A model generated the notes under the pieces. It was not told the origin of the DNA, did not search any database, and saw nothing but the letters and a program-made list of their open reading frames with translations. Position numbers and translations under genes: made by a program. Source: Streptomyces longwoodensis (GTDB taxonomy: Bacteria > Actinomycetota > Actinomycetes > Streptomycetales > Streptomycetaceae). Taken from it: DNA of 64,000 nt. The DNA lies in contig NZ_KQ948558.1 of assembly GCF_001514125.1 (NCBI RefSeq), positions 62,001-126,000 of the forward strand, in the 5' to 3' direction. Of this stretch, positions 8,071 through 16,041 are shown in pieces. Within the stretch, counting starts at the first letter, position 1, and each line of letters starts with the position of its first letter.

Positions 8071-8831
8071 AGGACCTTGGACAGGAAGGCCCGCGTGCGC
8101 TCCTGTTCCGGTTCGACCAGGACCCGGCTCGGGTCACCCGCCTCGACGACGACGCCCTCGTCCATGAAGACCGCCGTGTCGCCGACCTCGCGGGCGAAGC
8201 CGATCTCGTGCGTGACGACGACCATCGTCATGCCGTCGGCGGCCAGTCGTCGCATCACGTCGAGCACGTCTCCGACGAGCTCGGGGTCGAGGGCGGACGT
8301 CGGCTCGTCGAACAGCATGACCTTGGGCCTCATCGCCAGGGCGCGGGCGATGGCGACGCGCTGCTGCTGGCCGCCGGAGAGCTGGGCCGGGTAGTGGTGG
8401 GCCCGGTCGCGCAGCCCGACCTCCTCCAGCAGCACCATCCCCTGCTCCCGGGCGTCGGCCCGGGACGCTCCGCCCACCCGCACGGGCGCCTCGGTGATGT
8501 TCTCCAGGGCGGTCATGTGCGGGAAGAGGTTGAAGCGCTGGAAGACCATGCCGATGTCGCGGCGGCGCTCGGCGACCTCCCGCTCGCGCAGTTCGTGGAG
8601 GCGGTCGCCGTGCCGGCGGTGGCCGACCAGTTCCCCGTCGACGGAGAGCCTGCCGCCGTCGATCCTCTCCAGGTGGTTGATGCAGCGCAGGAAGGTGGAC
8701 TTGCCCGAGCCGGAGGGGCCGAGGAGACAGCACACCTGTCCGCGCTCCACGGTCAGGTCGATGCCCTTGAGCACCTCGAGCCGGCCGAAGTGCTTGCGCA
8801 CTCCTTCGGCCCGCACCATGGGGGTGCTCAT
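8067..8831 (-). CDS. Polar amino acid ABC transporter ATP-binding protein
   Basis: A 254-residue ATPase of the GlnQ/HisP type. It shows Walker A GPSGSGKST, a Q-loop in VFQRFNLFPHMT, signature LSGGQQQRVAIARAL, Walker B VMLFDEPTSALDP and the switch histidine in VVVTHEIGFA. It is coupled at both ends: its ATG overlaps the permease stop (8828-8831) and its stop overlaps the M20 start (8067-8070). It powers import through the adjacent permease. Confidence 0.95.
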   Translation of the reverse strand: MSTPMVRAEGVRKHFGRLEVLKGIDLTVERGQVCCLLGPSGSGKSTFLRCINHLERIDGGRLSVDGELVGHRRHGDRLHELREREVAERRRDIGMVFQRFNLFPHMTALENITEAPVRVGGASRADAREQGMVLLEEVGLRDRAHHYPAQLSGGQQQRVAIARALAMRPKVMLFDEPTSALDPELVGDVLDVMRRLAADGMTMVVVTHEIGFAREVGDTAVFMDEGVVVEAGDPSRVLVEPEQERTRAFLSKVL

Positions 8832-9817
8832 CGGCCGCCCTCCTCGATCGTGTCACTGGTGTCGTTCTTGTTGTTCCGCTGCGGGAACAGGCCGCCGGCG
8901 CCCGCGAACAGGCGGCGGAACGGCGAGACGTGTCCGCCCCGCGCGGTGCCGCGGCCGTAGCGGCGCTCCAGCCAGGCCTGGGGCACGCCCAGCACCGTGA
9001 CGAGTGCCAGGTACCAGATGCTGGCGACCACCAGCATGGGGATGACCTGGTAGTTCTGGGCGTAGACGTCCTGGATGTTGGACATCAGGTCGTGGGCGGA
9101 GATGACCGAGACGAGGGCGGTCATCTTCAGCATGTTGATGGTCTCGTTGCCCATCGGGGGGATGATGACGCGCATCGCCTGCGGCAGCACGATCCTGCGC
9201 AGGGTGAGGGCGGGGCGCATGCCGAGGGAGTGCGCGGCCTCGGTCTGTCCGGGGTCGACGGACTGGATGCCGGCCCGGACGATCTCGGAGGCGTAGGCGG
9301 CCTCGTTCAGGCCGAGGGCGAGCAGGGCGGCGACGGCCGGGGTCAGCAGGGAGTTGGTCTCGGCCTGGAAGAACGTGACGTGGGTGAACGGGATGCCGAT
9401 CTGCACGGAGTGGTACAGCGCGGCGGCGTAGCCCCAGAAGATGATCTGGACGAGCAGCGGGGTGCCGCGGAAGACCCAGACGAAGCCGGTGGCGACGGCG
9501 TACAGCACCGGACTGGCGGACAGCCGCATGACGGCGATCAGCGTGCCGAGGCCGAGCCCGAGGGCCATCGCGGCTGCGGTCAGCCACAGGGTGGTGGTCA
9601 GGCCGTCGAAGATGAGTGGGGCGAACAGGTAGTCGCCGACGACGTCCCAGTGCACGTTGTCGTTGCGGGCGAGGGAGCCGACCAGTCCGACGAGGGCGGT
9701 CAGGGCGAGCACCGTGGCGATCCAGCGGCCGTAGGCGCGCACCGGTACGACCTCCAGCTCCGGTGTGCTGCGGTCGCCGTCGGGCAGGGTGCCGAGCGGG
9801 GGCTTGGTGTCGATCAC
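8828..9817 (-). CDS. Amino acid ABC transporter permease
   Basis: A 329-residue inner-membrane protein with a GTG start at 9817 that overlaps the stop of the binding-protein gene (GTGA, 9814-9817). A hydrophilic N-terminal tail of about 30 residues precedes the helices. The permease core has the polar-amino-acid-family opening (FDGLTTTLWLTAAAMALGLGLGTLIAVMRLS) and the EAA loop that contacts the ATPase (EAAHSLGMRPALTLRRIVLPQAMRVIIPPMGNE). About five or six helices are visible. The C-terminal tail is rich in Arg, Asn and Asp. A single permease polypeptide is encoded, so the channel is probably a homodimer. Confidence 0.93.
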   Translation of the reverse strand: MIDTKPPLGTLPDGDRSTPELEVVPVRAYGRWIATVLALTALVGLVGSLARNDNVHWDVVGDYLFAPLIFDGLTTTLWLTAAAMALGLGLGTLIAVMRLSASPVLYAVATGFVWVFRGTPLLVQIIFWGYAAALYHSVQIGIPFTHVTFFQAETNSLLTPAVAALLALGLNEAAYASEIVRAGIQSVDPGQTEAAHSLGMRPALTLRRIVLPQAMRVIIPPMGNETINMLKMTALVSVISAHDLMSNIQDVYAQNYQVIPMLVVASIWYLALVTVLGVPQAWLERRYGRGTARGGHVSPFRRLFAGAGGLFPQRNNKNDTSDTIEEGGR

Positions 9818-10770
9818 TGCTGGTCCGCCGCCGCGTTCTTGGTGGCTTCGCGCACCGCGATGGAGGCCACGCCGTACTTCTCGAAGATCTTGGTGACCGT
9901 GCCGTCGTCGATCAGCGCCTGGAGCGCCTTCTGGATCGCCGTGGTCAACTGGGGCTGCTGCTTGCTGACGGCGATGCCGTTGGGCGTGGCGTCGTAGCCG
10001 CCGGGTGCCTGCGGGTCCTCGACCAGGTCGAAGGCCTTGCCGCCGTCCGCGGTCTTGGCCACCCAGCCGGCGGCGGGCTTGGTGAGCAGCTGGGCGACGA
10101 CCTTGCCGGCCCGCAGGGCGAGCTGGGCGTCGGAGTCCTTCGGGAAGGTCTGGATGTCGATGCTGCCCCGGCCCGCCTTCGCGCAGGCGCTCTGCCGGGA
10201 CTTCAGCAGGTCGAGCTGGTGCGTCGCGGCCTGCACGGCGACCTTGCGCCCGCACAGGTCGTCCAGGACGGCGAGGTGCTCGGGGTTGCCGTCGGCGACG
10301 AGGAGGGCGGAGCCGGACCGGGAGTAGTCGACGAAGTCGACGACCTGCTGGCGTTCCTTGTTGTCGGTGATCGCGGACATCGCGGCGTCGAACTTGCCCG
10401 CCTGGATGGCCGGGACGATCCCGTCGAACTTCTGCGGCGTGAACGCGAACGTCACCCCGAGCTTCGCCCCGAGCGCCTGTCCGAGGTCGTGGTCCAGGCC
10501 GGTGAGCGCACTGTCGCCCTCCTTCACGTACATCTCGAAGGGCGGGTAGGGCACGTCGGTGGCGACCCTGACCCGGCCCGCCTCCTTCACCCGGTCCGGC
10601 AGCAGGTCGTGCAGGGTCCGGTCCTTGCTGATCCGCACTCCGGCGACGGAGGCGGGTTTGTCCGCCGCGGCGGGGTCGGGCGCGTCGCTGTCGGAACAGG
10701 CGGAGAGCGCGGCGAGGGCCAGGGCCGCCGTGGCGGCGGCCGCGGCGCGGGGGACGGAACGAGCGTTCAT
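9814..10770 (-). CDS. Lipoprotein amino acid/dipeptide-binding protein of ABC transporter
   Basis: A 318-residue solute-binding protein starting at the ATG at 10770, which directly begins a lipoprotein signal (MNARSVPRAAAAATAALALAALSAC, lipobox LSAC). A farther in-frame ATG at 10830 would only add a non-signal extension. The mature part has the SBP_bac_3 fold typical of polar amino acid receptors (VRVATDVPYPPFEMY, GLDHDLGQALGAKLGV, FDGIVPAIQAGKFDAAMSAIT). It is the first gene of the five-gene unit that ends at 5422. The ligand may be an amino acid or a short Asp-containing peptide released by the S51 enzymes (inference). Confidence 0.93.
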   Translation of the reverse strand: MNARSVPRAAAAATAALALAALSACSDSDAPDPAAADKPASVAGVRISKDRTLHDLLPDRVKEAGRVRVATDVPYPPFEMYVKEGDSALTGLDHDLGQALGAKLGVTFAFTPQKFDGIVPAIQAGKFDAAMSAITDNKERQQVVDFVDYSRSGSALLVADGNPEHLAVLDDLCGRKVAVQAATHQLDLLKSRQSACAKAGRGSIDIQTFPKDSDAQLALRAGKVVAQLLTKPAAGWVAKTADGGKAFDLVEDPQAPGGYDATPNGIAVSKQQPQLTTAIQKALQALIDDGTVTKIFEKYGVASIAVREATKNAAADQQ

Positions 10771-10864
10771 CGCGGTCGAACCTCTCGAGGGAGAACTGCC
10801 GACGGGATCCAGCCGTCGGCGACACAGCAAGGAAAGTACAGATGAAGCAAGTCAGTGGCTAGAT

Positions 10865-10892
10865 GTAACTCGCGTTACGTTCGCATAACGCG
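10865..10892. promoter_or_regulatory. Overlapping inverted repeats in the divergent SBP/S51 intergenic region
   Basis: Two perfect dyads share bases: GTAAC-TCGC-GTTAC (10865-10878) and CGCGTTA-8 bases-TAACGCG (10871-10892). They lie in the 281-base gap between the divergent starts at 10770 and 11052 and are the only strong symmetry there. The position suits an operator controlling both the uptake operon and the second S51 gene. The cognate regulator is unknown; the RpiR protein at 4488 is one candidate. Confidence 0.5.
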
Positions 10893-11051
10893 GGACCAAG
10901 CGCCGACAAAGGCGGCGCAACGGGGCCATAGTGCGGAGTCAACGCGCAGGAGGGGATCGTGCGGTGCCGGGGGGCGTCATACATATTCTCGGCCACCGCT
11001 TCTCGCTGTATGTTCCGCTACACCTCGTCCCGACTCCGTGAGGAGCTTCCG

Positions 11052-12488
11052 ATGGCCCGTTCCCTTCCCCGCCGGGTGCCGCGTCGTGCTGCCGCCGCCG
11101 CGCTCGTCCTGACCGCCCTCACCGCCTCGCTCGCCTCCCAGCAGCCGGCTCACGCCGCCGCGCAGCGCGTCCGGCTCGGCAGTGCCGCCGACGTCGACCG
11201 GACCTCGTGGAACGGACGGGCGTTCACCATGAACGGCGCCGGAGCCGTCGTACCGGCCACCTTGTCCAGGGCCGTCGACACCATCCGCGGCGGCACGGGC
11301 AGCATCGACGTGGTGGTCCTCGCGGGCTCCGCACCCACGTCCGGCAGCGCCACGCCCGAGTGCGACACGGCGATGACCGTGACCGGGGTCAACTCCTGCA
11401 CCACCTGGACCCTCACCACGGCCGCCGACGGCAACGACAGCCAGGTCAACGCCGACATCCGCAAGGCGGAGTTCGTCTACTTCGCCGGCGGCGACCAGTG
11501 CCGGTACGCCGCGTGGAAGGGCACGGCCCTCGAAGCGTCGGTGGAGTCCGTGGTCGCCAAGGGCGGCGGCTCCGGCGGCGGCAGCGCCGGCCACCACGTC
11601 AACAGCCCCGTGGTGTACGACGCCTGCAACGGCAGCGTGACCAGCTCCGAGGCGCTGGCCGACCCGTACGACAAGGCCATCACCTTCACGACCGGCCTGT
11701 TCCAGTGGCCGGACTACGCCGGAGTGATCAACGACTCGCACTTCGTGACCCGCGACCGCATGGGCCGCACCATGGCGTTCGTCGCCCGGGCGGTCAAGGA
11801 CGGCCTCGTCACCGGCGGCGCCGCCTGGGGCGTCGGCGTGGAGGAGGGCGGCTCGCTCTTCATCGACCGCGACGGCACGGCCACCGAGTACGGCAAGGAC
11901 GCCTACGTCGTCCTGGGTGACCACCAGCCGGAACAGGCCACCGCGCGCCAGCCGTTGACCTACTCCGGCTTCAAGATCTGGCGCCTCGCGCCCGGCACCG
12001 CGTTCGACTTCAGGCACCGGCCGACCTGCGGCTACTACCTGCGCAGCGTGGTCGGCGGCGTGCTGGACGCGGACCCGTACAGCGGGACCCCGGTCACGGA
12101 CTGCGGCTCCCCCACGGGCTCCACCCTGGCCGAGAGCGAGCCCAACGACACCCGGGACACCGCCGACGACGCGACCGGGCTGCCGTCCCCCAAGGTCCTC
12201 ACCGGCACCATGAAGTCCACGTCCGACCGCGACTACTTCGCCGTCGCACTCGCCTCCGGCCGGACGGCGACCGTGAACTGCTCCGTGCCGGCCGCCTACG
12301 ACGCCGACCTGTACTGGCTGGACTCCTCCGGGCGGACCGTGGCCCGTTCGGTGAACAACGGCGCCGGCGCAGACGAGGCGCTGAGCTTCACCCGGACCGC
12401 CTCCGGAACCGGCACCTACTACCTCGACATGGAGGCCTACAGCGGGTGGGGCACCGCCCCGTACTCGTGCACCGTGACCGACGCCTGA
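11052..12488 (+). CDS. Secreted cyanophycinase-like S51 protein with C-terminal PPC domain
   Basis: A 478-residue secreted protein. The ATG at 11052 follows GAGGAG and begins a signal peptide (cleavage near QQPAHAAA, about 35). An in-frame GTG at 10959 has an AGGAGGGG site but would add 31 residues with un-Streptomyces-like codons, so it is less likely. The central domain matches the S51 enzyme at 5422: VYFAGGDQCRYAAW (about 142-155) and a serine elbow GGGSGGGSAGHH with Ser178. The last 110 residues (from ESEPNDTRDTADDA) are a PPC-type beta domain common in secreted peptidases. The glycine-rich loop before Ser178 is unusual. It is divergent from the peptide-uptake operon and probably acts with it. 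Confidence 0.82.
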   Translation: MARSLPRRVPRRAAAAALVLTALTASLASQQPAHAAAQRVRLGSAADVDRTSWNGRAFTMNGAGAVVPATLSRAVDTIRGGTGSIDVVVLAGSAPTSGSATPECDTAMTVTGVNSCTTWTLTTAADGNDSQVNADIRKAEFVYFAGGDQCRYAAWKGTALEASVESVVAKGGGSGGGSAGHHVNSPVVYDACNGSVTSSEALADPYDKAITFTTGLFQWPDYAGVINDSHFVTRDRMGRTMAFVARAVKDGLVTGGAAWGVGVEEGGSLFIDRDGTATEYGKDAYVVLGDHQPEQATARQPLTYSGFKIWRLAPGTAFDFRHRPTCGYYLRSVVGGVLDADPYSGTPVTDCGSPTGSTLAESEPNDTRDTADDATGLPSPKVLTGTMKSTSDRDYFAVALASGRTATVNCSVPAAYDADLYWLDSSGRTVARSVNNGAGADEALSFTRTASGTGTYYLDMEAYSGWGTAPYSCTVTDA

Positions 12489-12490
12489 CC

Positions 12491-12531
12491 TGACGGAACG
12501 TCAGAACGTTGACAGCGTGATCCGTTTGTCA
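12491..12531. promoter_or_regulatory. TetR operator, copy 1 (upstream of tetR)
   Basis: A perfect dyad TGACG-GAA-CGTCA (12491-12503) is followed by TGACA ... TGTCA (12510-12514 and 12527-12531). The first 27 bases recur with one mismatch at 13343-13369, before the alkB gene. This shared block is the likely binding site of the TetR protein encoded between the two copies. Confidence 0.65.
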
Positions 12532-12670
12532 TCAGCGGTGGGTCGCTGACAGGCTCGTGCTCCCCCCAAGGGTGCGTCTCCGCCTTCGCCGGGCGGCAGG
12601 CGGAGACGCGCCGCCCCGGGCGGCCGCCCCGTCCGGCACCCGTGCGAGGACCGGTTGCGAGGAGGGAATC

Positions 12671-13345
12671 GTGGAGGACGCGTCGTCCGCCCCGGTGGAG
12701 GGGCGCGCCGCGGCCGCCCTGCCGCCCCGTGAGGCCTGGCGGAGGAGGATGCGGGACGACGTCCTGGACGCGGCGCGCTCCATGGCCGCCGAGCGGGGCT
12801 GGGACTCCGTGAGCCTCTCCCAGGTGGCGGCCCGCGCCGAGGTGTCCCGGCCGTCGGTGTACAAGGAGTTCGGCAGCCGCGGCGGACTGAGCCGGGCGCT
12901 GGTGCAGCGGGAGGCCGAGCGCTTCCTGGGCGGCGTGGCGGCGGCCCTGCAACGGCCCGCCGCGACCGCGCCGGACGCCCTGTCCGCCGCCGTCCTGCAC
13001 GCCCTCCAGCAGGCCATGGGCAACGCCCTCGTCGCCTCGGTGGTCCAGGCGGCCCGCGAGGGCAGCGACTCCCTGCTGCCCTACCTGACCACCCGCTCGG
13101 AGCCGGTGGTCACCGGGGCGCGGGAGTTGGTGCGGTCGTGGTACCAGGCGCACTACCGGCACCACGACGACGTGCGGACGGACCAGGCGGCCGACGTCAT
13201 CGTGCGCCTCACCCTGTCCTGCATCGTCCTGCCTCCCCCCGCCCACACCCTGCGCGAGACGGCCGACTTCATCACCGCCGCCGCCCTGGGGGTACTGGAA
13301 CGGCGCCCTCATCCGCCCCGCTCGGACGACGCGCAAGCGAGCTGA
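12671..13345 (+). CDS. TetR-family regulator of the alkane hydroxylase gene
   Basis: A 224-residue protein from a GTG at 12671 behind AGGAGG. A longer frame from 12557 lacks a ribosome site. The N-terminal helix-turn-helix reads DVLDAARSMAAERGWDSVSLSQVAARAEVSRPSVYKEFGSRGGL. The C-terminal ligand-binding part ends ETADFITAAALGVLE. It sits directly before alkB, and both genes are preceded by the same operator block, so autorepression plus repression of alkB is likely. Similar TetR proteins beside actinobacterial alkB genes respond to alkanes or fatty acids (family knowledge). The downstream operator copy begins at its own stop codon. Confidence 0.88.
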   Translation: MEDASSAPVEGRAAAALPPREAWRRRMRDDVLDAARSMAAERGWDSVSLSQVAARAEVSRPSVYKEFGSRGGLSRALVQREAERFLGGVAAALQRPAATAPDALSAAVLHALQQAMGNALVASVVQAAREGSDSLLPYLTTRSEPVVTGARELVRSWYQAHYRHHDDVRTDQAADVIVRLTLSCIVLPPPAHTLRETADFITAAALGVLERRPHPPRSDDAQAS

Positions 13346-13384
13346 CGGCACGTCAGAACGTTGACAGCGCGTCCCCGATTGTCA
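13343..13384. promoter_or_regulatory. TetR operator, copy 2 (upstream of alkB)
   Basis: Dyad TGACG-GCA-CGTCA at 13343-13355, whose first three bases are the tetR stop codon, then TGACA ... TGTCA at 13362-13366 and 13380-13384. Twenty-six of 27 bases match copy 1 at 12491. TTGACA at 13361-13366 could serve as a -35 box, but no convincing -10 was found. Confidence 0.65.
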
Positions 13385-13541
13385 GCGACCGCCGGTGGTG
13401 CCACGCTCTGCCAGGCGTCCGGATCCCGGACCCGCACCCCCGCGCCGCAGGCGGCCGACGAGCCGCCCGGTGCCCCGCACCCACCGGCATCCGGCGGCGC
13501 ACCGCGTCGCGGAGCCGTCGTCCCCCGAGGAGCGCAGCACG

Positions 13542-14696
13542 ATGACAGCCCCGTCGACGACTCCCCCTCCCGCACCGGCCGCCCCGCCCTGGCGCGACCG
13601 CAAGCGCTACGCGTGGCTGCTCGGCCTCGCCGTCCCCACCCTCCCCTTCCAGGCGGCGGCGCTGGTCGCGGTCACCGACTGGGCGCCGCTGTGGTGGTGG
13701 GGGCCGTTCTTCGCCTTCGTGCTCATCCCGCTGCTGGACGCGGTGATCGGCCCGGACCGGGAGAACCCCCCGGACGAGGTGATCCCGCTGCTGGAGCAGG
13801 ACCGCTACTACCGCTGGTGCACCTACCTGTACCTGCCGCTGCAGTACGCCGGTCTCGGCTACGCCTGTCTGCTCTGGTCGCGGGGCATGGCCGTGCCGGA
13901 CGCGCTGGGCCTCGCGGCCACCGTGGGCGTCGTGGCCGGCGTCGCCATCAACACGGCCCACGAACTCGGCCACAAGCGGGAGACCGCCGAACGCCGCCTG
14001 GCCCGGCTGGCGCTGGCCCAGGCCGGGTACGGCCACTTCTACGTCGAGCACAACCACGGGCACCACGTGCGCGTGGCGACACGTGAGGACCCCGCCAGTT
14101 CGCGGCTCGGCGAGAGCGTGTGGGCGTTCCTGCCGCGCACGGTCGTGGGGAGCCTGCGGTCCGCCTGGCGCCTGGAGGCCCGCCGCCTGGGCCGCCGCCG
14201 GCAGCGCACCTGGTCGCGCCACAACGACGTGCTCACCGCCTGGGGACTGACCGCCGCGCTCTACGCGCTGCTCGCCGCGTGTTTCGGAGCGGTGGTCCTC
14301 CCCTGCCTCCTGCTCCAGGCCGCGTGCGGCATCCTGCTGCTGGAGACGGTCAACTACCTGGAGCATTACGGGCTGTTGCGGGAGCGGCGGCCCGACGGGC
14401 GGTACGAGCGGGTCGCCCCGCGCCACAGCTGGAACAGCAACAACACCACCAGCAACATCTTCCTGTACCAGCTCCAGCGGCACTCCGACCACCACGCCAA
14501 CCCGCTGCGCCGCTACCAGACCCTGCGCCACTTCGACGAGGCACCCCAACTGCCGTCCGGTTACGCGTCCATGATCGTGCTGGCGTGGCTCACACCGCTG
14601 TGGCGGCGGGTGATGGACCCCAAGGTGCTGGCGCACTACGGCGGCGACGTCCAGCGGGCCAACCTGCACCACCGTCGGCCACGTTCACGTACTTGA
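13542..14696 (+). CDS. alkB: Alkane 1-monooxygenase, integral-membrane di-iron enzyme
   Basis: A 384-residue membrane protein with hydrophobic segments near 25-45, 50-68, 93-112, 122-138 and 235-268. All histidine boxes of the AlkB family are present: HELGH (140-144), EHNHGHH (169-175), NYLEHYG (271-277) and LQRHSDHH (311-318). It inserts oxygen at the terminal carbon of medium or long alkanes, with electrons supplied by rubredoxin. The start at 13542 follows a GAGGAGC leader. There is no rubredoxin gene beside it and none fused at its C-terminus, unlike many actinobacterial alkB loci, so the electron donor must be encoded elsewhere. Regulated by the upstream TetR through the duplicated operator (inference). 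Confidence 0.95.
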   Translation: MTAPSTTPPPAPAAPPWRDRKRYAWLLGLAVPTLPFQAAALVAVTDWAPLWWWGPFFAFVLIPLLDAVIGPDRENPPDEVIPLLEQDRYYRWCTYLYLPLQYAGLGYACLLWSRGMAVPDALGLAATVGVVAGVAINTAHELGHKRETAERRLARLALAQAGYGHFYVEHNHGHHVRVATREDPASSRLGESVWAFLPRTVVGSLRSAWRLEARRLGRRRQRTWSRHNDVLTAWGLTAALYALLAACFGAVVLPCLLLQAACGILLLETVNYLEHYGLLRERRPDGRYERVAPRHSWNSNNTTSNIFLYQLQRHSDHHANPLRRYQTLRHFDEAPQLPSGYASMIVLAWLTPLWRRVMDPKVLAHYGGDVQRANLHHRRPRSRT

Positions 14697-14699
14697 ACT

Positions 14700-14711
14700 C
14701 CATGCACATGG
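14700..14711. promoter_or_regulatory. Short palindrome upstream of the GH88 operon
   Basis: CCATG-CA-CATGG is a perfect dyad in the 92-base gap before the GH88 start at 14789. It is a candidate operator for the polyuronate operon, which has no adjacent regulator. Short, so chance occurrence is possible. Confidence 0.3.
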
Positions 14712-14788
14712 GTGTACCGACCCCCCTCCCCTGTGTCACGCTCCTGACAACTGCCCGCCCGTCGTCACGAGTTGGGGGTCACCCACGC

Positions 14789-16018
14789 ATGGCCGTTTCC
14801 CGGCGCACAGTGCTCACCACGGCGGCCGCCGTCACCGCCGTCCAGGTCCCCGCCGCACCAGGCGCCCGAGCCGCGGCGGCGGTGCCGGCGCCCGCGGAAG
14901 TGAGACGCACCCTGGAGTCCGCGGCGGAGTACGCCGTCGAGAAGGTGCGGGCCGTCGCCCCGCGGGTCACCGGCTTCCCCGTCGGGACGAAGTTCGAGAA
15001 GTGGGTGTACTCGCAGAACGGCGACTGGGTCGGCGGCTTCTGGCCGGGCACCCTGTGGCTGGCACACCTGTACAGCGGCGACACGGCGCTGCGGACGGCG
15101 GCCCTCGACTGGGCCCGCCGGCTCGCTCCGCGCCAGTACGACACGACCACCCACGACCTCGGCTTCCTGTTCGGCCCGTCGTGGGTCACGGCCTGGCGCC
15201 TGACCGGCGACCCGTACTGGCGGGCGGGCGCCCTCCAGGCCGCCGACACCCTGATCCGGCGCTTCCACCCCCGCGGCCGCTTCCTGAGGGCCTGGGGACG
15301 GCCGGACGAGGCCGCCAACGCGGGGCGCGTCATCATCGACACGATGATGAACCTGGACCTGCTGGCCTTCGCGAGCCAGGAGTCGGGGGACGGCCGGTAC
15401 CTCGACATCGCCGTCCAGCACGCCACCACCACCCAGCGGCACTTCCCCCGGCCCGACGGCTCCACCCCGCACGTCTTCGACTTCGACCCGGACACCGGCG
15501 CCCCCGTCGGCCCCGCCACGGTCCAGGGCTACAGCCCCGCGTCCTGCTGGTCGCGGGGCCAGGCCTGGGGGATCTACGGCTTCACCACGATGCACCGCCG
15601 CACCGGAGACCCCGCGTTCCTGGCCACCGCGCGCCGACTGGCCGACTTCGCCGTGCACGCGCTGGGCAGCGACCACGTACCCGTGTGGGACTACCGCGCG
15701 CCGCAGCAGCCGTACGACGTCAAGGACGCCTCGGCGGGGGCGGTCATGGCCTGCGGACTGTGGGACCTGTCCGCCGCGACGGGCGAGCGCGCCTACCGCG
15801 ACGTGGCGCTGCGGCTGCTCACCGCGCTGTCCCGGACCTGTCTGACGCGCGCGTCGGCGCGCGCCGACGCGGTCGTCGCCCGGTGCACCCGCAACCGTCC
15901 GGCCGAGGACGGGGTCGAGATCTCGCTCCCCTACGCCGACTACTACCTGCTCGAAGGCCTCCTGCGCGTGCTGCGCCCCCAGGACGCCGACCGGGCCCTC
16001 GACCTGTCGGGCCACTGA
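14789..16018 (+). CDS. Secreted GH88-type unsaturated glucuronyl hydrolase
   Basis: A 409-residue protein with a Tat signal (MAVSRRTVLTTAAAVTAVQV, cleavage near 30). The (alpha/alpha)6 domain carries family landmarks: DWVGGFWPGTLWLAHLYSGD (79-98), HDLGF with Asp123, IIDTMMNL with Asp184 (the two catalytic Asp positions by family comparison), WSRGQAWGIYGF and the terminal PLPYADYYLLE-like segment (ISLPYADYYLLEGLLR). Enzymes of this family remove the 4,5-unsaturated uronic acid that lyases leave at the non-reducing end. It is first in an operon with a beta-helix protein and an alginate-lyase-fold protein, which would generate that substrate. Confidence 0.88.
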   Translation: MAVSRRTVLTTAAAVTAVQVPAAPGARAAAAVPAPAEVRRTLESAAEYAVEKVRAVAPRVTGFPVGTKFEKWVYSQNGDWVGGFWPGTLWLAHLYSGDTALRTAALDWARRLAPRQYDTTTHDLGFLFGPSWVTAWRLTGDPYWRAGALQAADTLIRRFHPRGRFLRAWGRPDEAANAGRVIIDTMMNLDLLAFASQESGDGRYLDIAVQHATTTQRHFPRPDGSTPHVFDFDPDTGAPVGPATVQGYSPASCWSRGQAWGIYGFTTMHRRTGDPAFLATARRLADFAVHALGSDHVPVWDYRAPQQPYDVKDASAGAVMACGLWDLSAATGERAYRDVALRLLTALSRTCLTRASARADAVVARCTRNRPAEDGVEISLPYADYYLLEGLLRVLRPQDADRALDLSGH

Positions 16019-16041
16019 CCCGGGAGCAGGAGACGGACGAC

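Noticed and set aside
10959..11051. Upstream GTG start with AGGAGGGG for the second S51 gene
   Set aside because: It would add 31 residues rich in rare codons before a perfectly placed signal peptide; the ATG at 11052 with its own GAGGAG is preferred, though the strong upstream site is noted.
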